Of a stretch of 64,000 bases of DNA, positions 52,801 through 61,945 are shown piece by piece (the stretch's first letter is position 1; every line of letters begins with the position of its first letter). A program made the position numbers and the translations under genes. The notes under the pieces are model-generated. The model did no database searches. It was not told the origin of the DNA and saw only the letters and a list, made by a program, of their open reading frames with translations. The stretch is from Methylocystis bryophila (GTDB taxonomy: Bacteria; Pseudomonadota; Alphaproteobacteria; Rhizobiales; Beijerinckiaceae). Where the stretch lies: assembly GCF_027925445.1 (NCBI RefSeq), contig NZ_AP027149.1, forward strand, positions 186,001 through 250,000, written 5' to 3'.

Positions 52801-55405
52801 CGCCTTCGGCGATTTCAATGTCCAGTCCAACATCGGCGGACAGGACAACGTCGGCAACTTCTATTTCGCCGCCGCGAACGATCGTTCTCTGTGGCGTCTC
52901 GGCTGGACAGGCGGCGCGGGCGTCGAATATGCGATCACGCCGCGCTGGTCGGCGCGCGCGGAATATCGCTACAGCGATTTCGGCCATATCGCCGAGGCGC
53001 CGACGAGCTTCTCCACGACGGTCGGCGGTCCGGTGTTCTACCAGGGTGAGCGTCACGTCACGCAGAACCAGGTGCAGGTCGGCGCGAGCTACAAATTCGG
53101 CGGGACGGACCCGGAGATGTTTCCGCTTGTCTCGCCGATCGTGAAGGGCCCGGCCCTGGGCGATCTGCCCTCGCATAAGGGCGGTCCGCTTCTTCCGGCG
53201 GCTTACGCGGCCAATTGGACGGGCTTCTATCTCGGCGGTCAGGCGGGCTACGGCTGGGGCGACAATCACGGCGCCTATAACTACTCGACGCCCATCGGCT
53301 TCGTTGCCCCCATCGGCGTCGTCGGAGCGGGCGCCTTGTCGCATGACGCTCAAGGCGTGATCTTCGGCGCCCACGCCGGATACAACCGGCAATTCGAGAG
53401 CGATCTGGTGCTCGGCCTAGAGGCCTCCGTCGACGGCGCGACGCTGATGCGGCGCGAGACGGTGGGCGCCACCAACGCCAGCGCCGACCAGGCCGTGCTC
53501 ACCTCGATGGTGCAGTCCGACATTCAGGGCTCGCTGCGCGGCCGCGCGGGCTACGCCTTCGGACGGCTGCTGCCCTATGTGACCGGCGGTCTCGCCGTCG
53601 GCCATTTCGGCACGCAGTCGGACCTTGCGGGCGGCGCATCCTCGACGCCCGGCGCTTATTTGCCGCCAACCTACGTCGGCTTCGCCACGCACGGCCTGGA
53701 CTGGACGACGCGGCTAGGCTGGACGGTCGGCGGCGGCGCGGAATGGGCCGTCAGCGACCATTGGTCGATCCGCGGCGAATATCGCTATTCGGAGTTTGGC
53801 TCCGTCTCCGATACGCCGAATGTCGCGCTCCCCGCGACGCTCTATGGCGGCGCGCGGCGCCTCGATCAGGGCCAGGTGCAGTTCGGCGCGAGCTACAAAT
53901 TCGGCGATCCGCTGCTCGCGCCCGTCGCCGCGCCGGTGCTCGCCGCCAAGGCGCCGCCCATCGACTGGACCGGCTACACATGGGTAGGCCTTTACGCTGG
54001 CGGACAGGTCGGCATGATCTGGGGCGCCAATAACGGCCACTATTATGTCGCGACGCCGGGGGGCCTCGGCGCATACGATCCGCTCACAAGGGACGCGCAG
54101 GTTGCGAACGTCGAGGGCCATGTCGGCTACAACTGGCAATACGATCATCTCGTTGCCGGCATCGAAGGCTCGCTGCTGGGGACGAACCTCGTCAAGAGCT
54201 CGCTGCTGCCCGTCTATGATCCCTCGAGCCTCTCGCCGGGCGGCACGCTGACGACGGCGGTGAAGTCCAACCTCCAGGGCTCGCTGCGCACGCGTCTCGG
54301 CTACGCCTGGGATCGACTGCTGCCCTATGTCACGGGCGGCGTCGCGCTCGGCGGCTTCACGCAGCAGAGCTATCTCTGGGGCGGCGACGCGCAGGGCCTG
54401 TTCAACGCCTCGAGCAGCCGCTCCTCGCTGCGTGCGGGCTGGACGCTCGGCGCCGGCGCCGAATGGGCGATGACGCGCAGCTGGGCGGTGCGCGGCGAAT
54501 ATCGCTACACCGATTTCGGAACCGTAGCCGACGCCTCGACGCTCGCCGCCCCGGCCAACACGCTGTTCACCGGCACGCGCCGTCTCGATCAAAATCTGCT
54601 CGAGTTCGGCGTGAGCTACAAATTCGGTGAAGAGGGGCAAGCGTCGGTCGTCGCCGCCGCCGATCTCCCGCATCTCAAAGACGCGCCGGTTGTGGTTCTG
54701 CCGCCGGGGTCGCCGTGGCGCGGCTTCTACGCCGGCGTGAACGCGGGCGGCGTCTTCGACGCGAAGAGCGGACAGGCCGCGACCGCGCTCTTCTGGGATC
54801 CGAGCCTGCCCTTCGGCTCGGGCGTCAACCCGAACCTCGCCTATATTCCCGGCGGCGCGAATGGCGCCGCAGGCGGCGCGCTCGGCGGCGGGCAGGTCGG
54901 CTACAACTATCAGTTCGGCTCCTCGGTCGTGATCGGCGCCGAGGCCGACATTGCGGTCACGAGCGTTTCCGGCGGCGGAAAGCCGAACGCCGCGCTCTAT
55001 GCCTCGCCCTTCTCGGGCGGCGCGCTCGTGCAAGCGGCGCCGCTCAATGCGGCGCAGGCGAGCCTGCCTTATGTCGGGACGCTGCGCGGCCGCGCCGGCT
55101 ATCTCGTGACGCCGACGCTGCTGCTGCACACCACCGCGGGCTTCGCTTACGACGGCGTGGACGCTTGGGGCGTCGCCAACACGCGCGCCGGCTGGACGGT
55201 CGGCGCCGGCGCGGAATGGATGTTTGCGCAGAGCTGGTCGGCGAAGCTCGAATATCTCTACGCCGACATCAGCGGCGGCGGGGTCTCGGGCGGCTGGAGC
55301 GGAAACACTGACGCCAACTTCCATCCGCAGATCAACATCCTGCGCGGCGGCCTGAACTACCACTTCAACAGCTTCGCGTCGGAAGCCATCGTCGCGAAAT
55401 ACTGA
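49859..55405 (+). CDS. TonB receptor fused to four Omp25-like barrels
   Basis: 1848 aa from the ATG at 49859. A signal peptide covers 1-26. A TonB plug (about 110-250) contains VIRGFSTNFIYRDGFR and SVEVLKGAAAVLYG, and a receptor barrel runs to about 830. Then four tandem Omp25/porin-like 8-strand domains follow, each opening with W-x-G-x-Y-x-G: about 845-1081, 1115-1350, 1370-1592, 1618-1838; the first three end in ASYKFG or VSYKFG. Ordinary receptors stop after the first barrel (700-850 aa). The ligand is unknown, but the neighbours suggest a metal chelate. I find no internal stop or frame break. Confidence 0.9.
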   Translation: MTRKTLLGGASTVTLSLIALISNAVAQQSLPSIDIGKPKQVTRTAAKAKPAPRTGASRSASAGRGNSAPVAGPGTSGVGEASAAAALNYGGAGPQQSPFNTSYTYENASTGTKTSTPVMETPVNVQSVTQQVLRDNQVRDLGQALRFVSGVTVLNVAGSNGNPYDNIVIRGFSTNFIYRDGFRLDIGYGAGQGFGSSAAQQLANVQSVEVLKGAAAVLYGLSEPGGLVNIITKQPLDQPFYAVDQQIGSLAEYRTTFDATGPLTSDKSWLYRINMSYENNGAPYGSFVDNTHAENTFVAPVVKWNIDNDSWVKLEGQYYRNNFAGYIQSNPLWNGSFISLPRNTNYNGFSPQVNNNIFAALTWLHDFSKDWSIKQIIYFNRYATESTIRRTTNLDNFGFPYAANAFPCCSFGWPVYDRRMIEDRASTQTLATEVNLTGHVDTWGVEHTLLFGGDFYSTLNWASVNIGTINSAKSIFFPNSPGMPFLGPLSPFNEGTIPQDTGGLYVQDQIKLPYDLFFMAGARYQYFRQGGGVNGSPSFDTNLSALTQAPQHANAQQYLTPRFGLLWRPFPWISGYISYAEGFSTNSGIVFPNNPAPPTGAQDAEAGLKFEFFDGKLRATVDYYNLTKTNVTEPDFSPLHLCGGGPGSCSIVVGDARSKGPEVDVQGEIYPGLNLILAYTNQSTAVTKTTLTDQSNLLGQPFPGIPRNVATGSATYEFQDGSLKGLKLGATYHYNGAQRVNDFTFLTPGLGFLIPSLAGYGTVDLLADYPFNYDGWKLDAGINIRNLFDRTYYPGATLSSPLVGLGGSIATRNIGDAFSVLGHISAQWPGSPPAPSKIPAPAMTWIHDWTGPYAGAQIGMGFGDNDGKFSYVTPDGFGGSPSFVTNAYGVLAGAHLGYNKQLDNWVLGLEGSVDGGNLDLHEPLAWDNPAGGGVCPFLVQYTTVGCGGTINAHIQTLFQGSLRARAGYAWNRLLLYGTGGLAFGDFNVQSNIGGQDNVGNFYFAAANDRSLWRLGWTGGAGVEYAITPRWSARAEYRYSDFGHIAEAPTSFSTTVGGPVFYQGERHVTQNQVQVGASYKFGGTDPEMFPLVSPIVKGPALGDLPSHKGGPLLPAAYAANWTGFYLGGQAGYGWGDNHGAYNYSTPIGFVAPIGVVGAGALSHDAQGVIFGAHAGYNRQFESDLVLGLEASVDGATLMRRETVGATNASADQAVLTSMVQSDIQGSLRGRAGYAFGRLLPYVTGGLAVGHFGTQSDLAGGASSTPGAYLPPTYVGFATHGLDWTTRLGWTVGGGAEWAVSDHWSIRGEYRYSEFGSVSDTPNVALPATLYGGARRLDQGQVQFGASYKFGDPLLAPVAAPVLAAKAPPIDWTGYTWVGLYAGGQVGMIWGANNGHYYVATPGGLGAYDPLTRDAQVANVEGHVGYNWQYDHLVAGIEGSLLGTNLVKSSLLPVYDPSSLSPGGTLTTAVKSNLQGSLRTRLGYAWDRLLPYVTGGVALGGFTQQSYLWGGDAQGLFNASSSRSSLRAGWTLGAGAEWAMTRSWAVRGEYRYTDFGTVADASTLAAPANTLFTGTRRLDQNLLEFGVSYKFGEEGQASVVAAADLPHLKDAPVVVLPPGSPWRGFYAGVNAGGVFDAKSGQAATALFWDPSLPFGSGVNPNLAYIPGGANGAAGGALGGGQVGYNYQFGSSVVIGAEADIAVTSVSGGGKPNAALYASPFSGGALVQAAPLNAAQASLPYVGTLRGRAGYLVTPTLLLHTTAGFAYDGVDAWGVANTRAGWTVGAGAEWMFAQSWSAKLEYLYADISGGGVSGGWSGNTDANFHPQINILRGGLNYHFNSFASEAIVAKY

Positions 55406-55434
55406 CACGCGCGTTCAGCGGAGGGAGCGAAGCA

Positions 55435-56700
55435 ATGCGGAACATCCTTGTCTGGGTTCATCGCTGGGCGGGGCTGACGATGACGGGCTTTCTCGTCATC
55501 CTCGGCCTCACTGGCAGCGTCCTGGCGTTTCACGAGCCGCTGGATCGCTGGCTCAACGCCGATCTCTTTTACGCGCCGACGAGAGAAGGGCCAACTCTCG
55601 ACGTTTTCGAATTGCGCGAGAGGGCCGAGGCGCTCGAGCCACAGGCGCGCGTCGACTCTTTCGACTTGCGACGCGAGGAGGGACGATCTTTCTCCGTGTT
55701 CATTTCGCCGAGAAATGATCCCGCGACGGACAAGCCCCTCGTGCTTCCCTATAATCAACTGTTCCTCGATCCTTATACCGGCGCCAAGATCGGCTCGCGC
55801 GACACGCGAGAAATTTCCTTCGATCGGCGAGGGATTCTCAATTTCATCCTTCGTCTTCATACCGCCCTCGCGCTGCCACAAAGCTACGCGCTTTGGGGAA
55901 GCACGCTACTCGGGATCGTCGCGCTGACATGGACGATCGACTGCTTTTTCGGCTTCTATCTGACCCTGCCGCTCCACGTTAGTTCGGAGCATTCCTACGG
56001 CGCGCGCGGCCACTGGTGGAACCGTTGGAAGCCGGCCTGGCTCATACGTTGGAATGGCGGAGCCTATCGGCTGAATTTCGACATTCACCGGGCGTTCGGA
56101 CTTTGGACCTGGGCGATGCTCTTCGTCTTCGCCTGGTCCGGCGTCTCCTTCAATCTCACGGGCGTCTATCTGCCGGTCATGCGGTCCGCCTTCGACATGG
56201 GAACGCTTTTCGATGAGCAGAGGTCGCTTTTGATGACGCCGCTCGAGACGCCCGGTCTCGGCTTTCGCGAAGCATACGCCCGCGGCCACGAATTGATGGC
56301 GCAGGAGGCCGCGCGCCGAGGCTTCACTGTCGATCGTGAAATCGCTCTCGGCCTCAACAGGGGAGACGGTCAATATGTTCTCGCCGTGCAGAGTTCGAAA
56401 GACTGGGTCGATTGGGGCACGACGGCGGTCTTCTTCGACGCCAACACGGGCGAATATGCCCGTTCAATGCTCTGGGCCGACGACAAGTCCGGAGAAGCCA
56501 TCACGCACTGGCTGATGTTTCTTCACATGGCTGCCGTCTTCGGCCTGCCGATGAAGATCTTCGTCTGCGCCATGGGCTTCGTCATCACGGCGCTCTGCGT
56601 CACTGGAGCCTATATTTGGTGGAAGAAGCGGAGCGCCCGCCGATCGCGCCGAGAGAGGAGTGGGACGCCCATCCTGGAACAGAGCACGGTCGAGCTCTAA
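55435..56700 (+). CDS. PepSY-associated membrane protein
   Basis: 421 aa with four membrane segments (near 16-36, 150-175, 200-225 and 365-385). PepSY-TM features are the N-terminal WVHRWAGLTMTGFLVILGLT and the WDIHRAFG-like FDIHRAFGLWTWAMLFVFAW. Such proteins sit with TonB siderophore receptors and are implicated in iron reduction or release. It starts 29 bases after the receptor and probably shares its operon. Confidence 0.88.
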   Translation: MRNILVWVHRWAGLTMTGFLVILGLTGSVLAFHEPLDRWLNADLFYAPTREGPTLDVFELRERAEALEPQARVDSFDLRREEGRSFSVFISPRNDPATDKPLVLPYNQLFLDPYTGAKIGSRDTREISFDRRGILNFILRLHTALALPQSYALWGSTLLGIVALTWTIDCFFGFYLTLPLHVSSEHSYGARGHWWNRWKPAWLIRWNGGAYRLNFDIHRAFGLWTWAMLFVFAWSGVSFNLTGVYLPVMRSAFDMGTLFDEQRSLLMTPLETPGLGFREAYARGHELMAQEAARRGFTVDREIALGLNRGDGQYVLAVQSSKDWVDWGTTAVFFDANTGEYARSMLWADDKSGEAITHWLMFLHMAAVFGLPMKIFVCAMGFVITALCVTGAYIWWKKRSARRSRRERSGTPILEQSTVEL

Positions 56701-57378
56701 GGAGCGATGTTTCGTGGCCGCCTAGCAGTAGATTGTGCGAGCGCCTTCGGAGCCTTCGCACTTCGGCATGGACTTGGCGCTGCAACGCGCTCCGATTCGT
56801 GCAAGGAGGCGGGCCATTCGATGGTGAATTCTCTGCCCCTTCGCCGTCGCTCGGCTTGCAGGATTTCAGTGCTTCGGCAACGGCGCTTTTGCAAATCGGC
56901 GGCAGCAATTCGACCTCGGAACCTGCATTGGAACGGCTGCGGGGCGCGCAGTCCAAATGGCAAGATGGTCCGCTTGGAAGGTCGCCCGATGCGCAATGAA
57001 ACTGCGAAAATCGCGGCGTTTTTTTCCCGATTTTTCGGCTCTCGATTGAGGCGATCAGCTTAGATTTTCTAGCATGGATTTTCGCGTAGCTACCGAAGTT
57101 AAGTGTGACCGCAAGATAAAGCGAACTGACGTTCGCCGCTCGCTGCGCTCGCAAGGGCTTGTCTGCACATTGTTTATTGCACCTCGGAATAGCACTCTCT
57201 CAGCACTGTGCGAGGTGCGTGTGGCGCGACCGCCGTCAAATTCGTTCATCATTTCAATTTGAGCCCAGCGCCGCAATGCGAGGTGCGTCATCCATCGCGC
57301 CGCTGCTTGCACGACATCATGCGCTATTTTTCGATTTCCTTCGACGCGTGATTTTCGACTGTTGCGACGCGCGAGTCC
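56701..57378. other. Intergenic region in island, no gene seen
   Basis: 678 bases between the PepSY gene and the relaxase. No supported frame. An origin of transfer for the relaxase could lie here, but I see no clear inverted repeat. Confidence 0.35.
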
Positions 57379-59499
57379 ATGCCCGATCCTCTGGCCATGG
57401 CAGGCGACGACACCGAGGATTTCCGTATTCGACCGGAGCGCTCCTGCAGGGGAGGAATCCGCAGCGACGCGCGCCCACAATCGTTCGTGAAGCGCGTGGA
57501 GGCGGCCGTCAGGAAGGCGGCCGGCAATCCGAGTCGGATCGGCGGTTCGACCGGGAGGAAGAAGAGCGGGCGGTTCAACGCGCGAGGTCGGGGCGCGAAA
57601 GTAGCAGCGTCCTTGTCGGCCGAGAGCGGCGGATGGCGTCGCGACTCCGCCGGGAGGTTTCGAGCGCGCCGCGTCGTCGTCAAGGCCCGGGTGGTGAAGC
57701 TCAATCTCCAGGGGCGCGGAGGAGGCCATGGTCCAAAGCTGCGCGGCGTCGCGAGCCGAGCAGCCGACGCCCATTTGCGTTATCTCGAACGCGACGGCGT
57801 GACCCGCCAAGGAGAGAAGGGCCGCGCCTATTCGGCGATCGAGAACGAAGCGGACGGACGCGCCTTTCTTGAGCGCGGGCGCGGCGACCGGCATCAGTTC
57901 CGCTTTATCGTCGCGCCTGAGGACGCGGTCGAGATGGCCGACCTGCGTCGCTTCGCGCGCGACCTCATGCGGCAGATGGAGAAGGACCTCGACACGCGTC
58001 TCGACTGGATCGCAGTCGATCACCACAACACCGGCCATCCCCACAGTCACATCATCGTCCGGGGCGAGACCGACGACGGCAAAGTTCTCAACATCGCCGG
58101 CGACTACATCGCCCACGGCGTCCGCCATCGGGCGAGCGAACTCGTCACCCTGGAGTTGGGGCATCAGAGCGAGATCGAAGTCGCCCGAAAACTGGCGAAC
58201 GAGGTCGACGCGGAGAGGTTGACCCGGCTCGACAGAATGCTCATTGCCGAGCAGCGGGACCAGGGCCTCGTCGACCTGCGTCCGGGCGAGGGAGCCGCCT
58301 ATCCCATCCACGAGAATCGGCATCTTCTGATCAGCCGGGCGAAGCGTTTGGAGCGTTACGGCCTCGCCGACGAGACGGAGCCCGGCCGTTGGGTCTTCGC
58401 CGAGAGGGCCGAAGCGACCTTGAAGGCGCTCGGTGAACGGGGCGACATCATCAAGACCGTACATCGGGCGCTCGCCGAGCGCGGCCTCGCCGAGGCGCGG
58501 GATCCAAACTCATACTTCCTTCACGAGGACCGCTGCGGAGAGCCGATCATTGGCCGCGTCCTCGGCAAAGGACTGGCCGGTGACGAGATGGGCGAGCGGG
58601 TTCATTTGATCGTTGATGGCGTGGACGGCCGAGTCCATTACGTTGAATTCGCCGATTCCAGTCGCGTCGAGGACATTCGCCGGGACATGATCGTCGAAAC
58701 GAAGCCGGTCATCGCCCAGCCGAGGGCGGCAGACCGCAATATCGGCATCGTCGCGCAAGGCGACGGCGGCATCTATCGCCCGAGCAGCCATCTCGCCCAA
58801 ATCCGCGGCCGGTTCGAACGTCAAGGCAAGGACCCGGAAGCCTTCGTCCGCTTCCATGTCCGCCGGCTGGAGGCGCTCCGCCGGGCCGGGCATGTCGAGC
58901 GGCTCGACGCCGACAAATGGCGCGTCCCGGGTGAGATAACGGAGCGGGGAATGAGCTATGATCTCAACCGAGGCGGTGACGAGCTCGCCGTGCGTGTTCT
59001 CTCGACACTCGACCTCGAGGCCCAGATCGGCAGCGATGGTGCGACGTGGCTCGACCGCGAGCTCACCGCTCCCGCCCAAACGCCGATCGCGCAGGCCAAT
59101 TTCGGTCGCGACGTAACGGCTGCAATGGAGCGGCGCAAACAGACCCTGATCGAGAAGGGCTACGCCGACCGTTCGGCGGACGGGCGATTTCGCGCGGGCG
59201 ACGACATGCTCGCGCGGCTGGAGCGCGCCGAAGTCAGTCGAGTTGGCCGCGCGATGGCCGCCGAGCGCGGCCTCGCCTTCAAGGAAGTGAAGCCCGGAGA
59301 TTACATCAGTGGCAAGCTGGTCGGCTCGACCCCGCTCGCTAGCGGGCGTTTCGCCATGATCGACGACGGTCTCGGCTTCAGCCTCGTCCCCTGGCAGCCG
59401 GTGCTCGATACGCGGCTCGACCAGCACATCACCGGCGTCATGCGCGGCGGCGGCGGGATCGACTGGAATTTCGGGAGGAAGCGCGGGCTGGGGTTGTAA
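57379..59499 (+). CDS. Relaxase, DUF3363-type (VirD2-like)
   Basis: 706 aa. The relaxase fold has the HUH-like motif IAVDHHNTGHPHSHIIVRG near residues 212-230 and the upstream RFIVAPEDAVEMADLRRFAR. The C-terminal half is the DUF3363 domain. It would nick DNA at an origin of transfer. No transfer apparatus lies in the window, so it is likely a mobilisation remnant. Confidence 0.88.
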   Translation: MPDPLAMAGDDTEDFRIRPERSCRGGIRSDARPQSFVKRVEAAVRKAAGNPSRIGGSTGRKKSGRFNARGRGAKVAASLSAESGGWRRDSAGRFRARRVVVKARVVKLNLQGRGGGHGPKLRGVASRAADAHLRYLERDGVTRQGEKGRAYSAIENEADGRAFLERGRGDRHQFRFIVAPEDAVEMADLRRFARDLMRQMEKDLDTRLDWIAVDHHNTGHPHSHIIVRGETDDGKVLNIAGDYIAHGVRHRASELVTLELGHQSEIEVARKLANEVDAERLTRLDRMLIAEQRDQGLVDLRPGEGAAYPIHENRHLLISRAKRLERYGLADETEPGRWVFAERAEATLKALGERGDIIKTVHRALAERGLAEARDPNSYFLHEDRCGEPIIGRVLGKGLAGDEMGERVHLIVDGVDGRVHYVEFADSSRVEDIRRDMIVETKPVIAQPRAADRNIGIVAQGDGGIYRPSSHLAQIRGRFERQGKDPEAFVRFHVRRLEALRRAGHVERLDADKWRVPGEITERGMSYDLNRGGDELAVRVLSTLDLEAQIGSDGATWLDRELTAPAQTPIAQANFGRDVTAAMERRKQTLIEKGYADRSADGRFRAGDDMLARLERAEVSRVGRAMAAERGLAFKEVKPGDYISGKLVGSTPLASGRFAMIDDGLGFSLVPWQPVLDTRLDQHITGVMRGGGGIDWNFGRKRGLGL

Positions 59500-59565
59500 A
59501 ATCAGCTTGTGATTTCGTTTGAGGGCGAATAATATAGTCAATATAACTACAATGAGAGCTGCGCC

Positions 59566-59811
59566 ATGGAAGAAGCCGTTTCAGCCGCCGAAGCCAACCG
59601 CAAGTTTTCGTTGATCCTGCGCGGGGTTCGGGAGGGCCATAGCTATGTTGTGACCAGCCATGGAAGACCTGTCGCGCGTATCGCGCCCGTCGCCAAACTC
59701 GAAGATGTGGCGAGGAGCGCGCGGACGGCGTTGCTTGCCCGCCTTGAAAAGCAGTCCATCGTCGAAACTGGGCGCTGGTCCCGGGATGAACTCTACGAGG
59801 ATGATCGGTGA
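59566..59811 (+). CDS. Phd/YefM-type antitoxin
   Basis: 81 aa. The N-terminal SAAEANRKFSLILRGVREGH and VVTSHGRPVARIAPV fit the Phd/YefM fold. It overlaps the toxin start by 4 bases (GTGA). Confidence 0.88.
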   Translation: MEEAVSAAEANRKFSLILRGVREGHSYVVTSHGRPVARIAPVAKLEDVARSARTALLARLEKQSIVETGRWSRDELYEDDR

Positions 59812-60263
59812 GGGTCGCCATCGACACCAATGTCCTCGCCTATGCCGAGGGCGTCAACGGAGCCGAGCGACGCGCCCCCTGTCTCGACCTCCTTCGTAGA
59901 CTGCCGCAGGAATTGGTGGTTGTTCCGGTGCAGGTGCTTGGCGAGCTTTTCAACGTGCTGGTGCGTAAGGCTGGCAAATCGCGAAGCGACGCCCGTGACG
60001 CGTTGTTGAGTTGGAGAGACGCTTTCCCTGTCGTAGAGACCTCTCCAGTCGTCATGTTGGCGGCGTTCGATTTGGCGACCGATCATCAGCTCGGAATTTG
60101 GGATGCGGTCATCTTGTCGGCCGTTTCGCAGGCAGGCTGCCGCCTGCTGCTGTCCGAGGACCTTCAGGAGGGATTTACCTGGGGAGGCGTCACCGTCGTG
60201 AATCCCTTTGCTTCGCCACGCCACAATTTGCTGGAGGCGCTATTGAAATCTGACCCCGAATGA
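59808..60263 (+). CDS. PIN-domain toxin (VapC type)
   Basis: 151 aa from a GTG at 59808. PIN acidic residues are in VAIDTNVLAY, VLGELFNVLV and GIWDAVILSA. Likely an RNase toxin held by the preceding antitoxin; it may help keep the island. Confidence 0.9.
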   Translation: MRVAIDTNVLAYAEGVNGAERRAPCLDLLRRLPQELVVVPVQVLGELFNVLVRKAGKSRSDARDALLSWRDAFPVVETSPVVMLAAFDLATDHQLGIWDAVILSAVSQAGCRLLLSEDLQEGFTWGGVTVVNPFASPRHNLLEALLKSDPE

Positions 60264-60424
60264 TCGCTTAGCGCTTTCCACTCACGAACCTCATTGGGAT
60301 CGCTCAAGGGAACATATAGAAACCGCAACGTGCAAGTCTTTTTGCGCCACAGCACGACGACAAATGATTTGGACTTCCATCATGGATCGTGTCGCCGCTT
60401 TATGCCTGCTTGACCTCAGCGAAA

Positions 60425-60667
60425 ATGAGCCGCAGCATGGCAAACGACATCGAACTGGGCCTAGATGAGCTCGCTTCGGCCAACGACAACAAGAGTCCTG
60501 ATGGCGAACCGGAGAATGAGACGCGGCAGAAAATCGACAAGGTTGCCCTAACCATCGCGCGCCTGGTCGGACGTTGCATTGCGCGGGAACATTACGAGGC
60601 GTCGCGCGCCGCCAACGACAACAAGCCTTGTGTCGATACCGCGGATTTTAAGGCTGGCGAGGAATAG
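60425..60667 (+). CDS. Small unknown island protein, 80 aa
   Basis: 80 aa starting MSRSMANDIELGLDELASAN; an ATG at 60437 is an alternative. The sequence contains two ANDNK motifs and a helical middle (VALTIARLVGRCIAREHYEA). It lies 19 bases ahead of the broken recombinase, and this pair is a common module in alphaproteobacterial elements. Confidence 0.55.
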   Translation: MSRSMANDIELGLDELASANDNKSPDGEPENETRQKIDKVALTIARLVGRCIAREHYEASRAANDNKPCVDTADFKAGEE

Positions 60668-60686
60668 CAGAACCGGAGACAAGCCG

Positions 60687-61737
60687 ATGACCCGTGTTGT
60701 GCTCTACGCCCGCTATTCGTCCGACATTCAGAGCGGAAGCTCGATCGACGACCAGTTTCGGCTTTGCCGGGAATAAGCAAAGCGCGAGAAGTGGGAGATT
60801 GCTGGAGTCTATCATGACGCCGCCATTTCGGGCGCCAGCATGATCCTGCGTTCGGGCATTCAGTCGCTCCTGCAGGACGCCCAGCGCCACAGGTTCGATG
60901 TTGTGCTGGCTGAAGCGCTCGACCGCGTCAGTCGCGATCAGGCGGACGTCGCAACGCTGTTCAAGCACCTGCGCTTTGCGGACGTTCCCATCGTAACCTT
61001 GGCCGAAGGCGAGATCAGCGAGCTTCACGTCGGGCTCAAGGGGACAATGAACGCGCTGTTCCTGCGGCGGTAAATTCGGCCTCATCACACGTGATCGCTT
61101 CGGCTGCCTCAATCACCACCGGCGGGGGGCCTGCGACAATAACCGCACCATCTTGCGAAATCGGATCGAACGGCGCGTCTTATCTGGCCTCAATGAACGG
61201 CTCATTTCGGCCGATACTGTTGCCGAAGCCGTGCGCGCCTATCACGAGGAAGTGAATCGTCTCAATCACGACCGCCGCGCGCAGAACGAAGTCGACCGTC
61301 GCGCGCTCGACAAGATCGAGCGCGCCATATCTGCGATTCTCGGCGCCATTGAAGACGGCATGTACCAGCCGGCGATGAAAGCGCGCATGGAGGAATTGGA
61401 GACTCAGAAGACCGAAATCGCCTCGCGTATGGCTCAAGCTGATCCCATCCTGCCCGACGTTCATCCAAACGTCGCCAACATCTATCGGGCCAGGGTCGCT
61501 ACCTTCACCGAAGCGTTAAGCAGTTCGGACGGCGGCAGGGAGGCCGCGGAAGCCATCCGCTCTTTGATTGGCGAAGTCGTTCTCACACCCGGCGAGAAGC
61601 GAGGGCAACTCAACGCCGAGCTACGCGGCGAGTTGATGGGGATTCTCGATCTCACCAGAAGCCCCAGTAATTCAACGGGATCGCAAATTACGACACATGA
61701 GGCCGCGCGCCCCCGCAACCAATTGAAAGCCCGTTAG
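60687..61737 (+). pseudogene. Broken serine recombinase
   Basis: The N-terminal resolvase domain begins MTRVVLYARYSSDIQSGSSI with the catalytic Ser, but a TAA interrupts it after 29 codons. It continues ISGASMILRSGIQSLLQDAQ and LAEALDRVSRDQADVATLFK, then breaks near 61070 with a large deletion. The C-terminal part (LNERLISADTVAEAVRAYHE, coiled coil) is open from 61153 to 61737. Confidence 0.88.
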
Positions 61738-61771
61738 AACAGAGATCCAGCTCTGCTCTAACGGGCTTTTT
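61729..61771 (+). terminator. Terminator after the recombinase remnant
   Basis: A 16-bp stem with one mismatch (GCCCGTTAGAACAGAG / CTCTGCTCTAACGGGC), 6-base loop and TTTTT. It overlaps the recombinase stop. Confidence 0.8.
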
Positions 61772-61799
61772 CATTTCTTCTGAAGCCTTGCCACACCAC

Positions 61800-61925
61800 G
61801 GAAGCGATGCGTGGCCCTGCTCGCGGCCGCCGACGAGGTATTTTCGCGTCAAGCTCGCTTTTGCCAGCGCCACCGGCGTCCGCGCCGGCGAGCTGCGCGC
61901 CCTGTTTGAAGCGCGAACGCAGAGC
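61800..61925 (+). pseudogene. Tyrosine integrase fragment, frameshifted
   Basis: One frame reads CVALLAAADEVFSRQARF, and the next continues LAFASATGVRAGELRALFEA. Joined, they match the start of the catalytic domain of tyrosine integrases, including the catalytic Arg. No further part is found. It supports a tRNA-integrated element. Confidence 0.65.
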
Positions 61926-61945
61926 AAGCCGGCGGCCCCAAGCAA

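Noticed and set aside
53714..55408. 564-aa minus-strand frame opposite the Omp25-like repeats
   Set aside because: Caused by the biased repeated barrel sequence; no domain seen.
45921..57378. Methanobactin biosynthesis genes near the TonB receptor
   Set aside because: No precursor peptide with the expected cysteine pattern and no MbnB/MbnC-like genes were seen on either strand.
57055..58464. 469-aa minus-strand frame over the relaxase and its upstream gap
   Set aside because: Mostly antisense of the relaxase; no start signal or motif.
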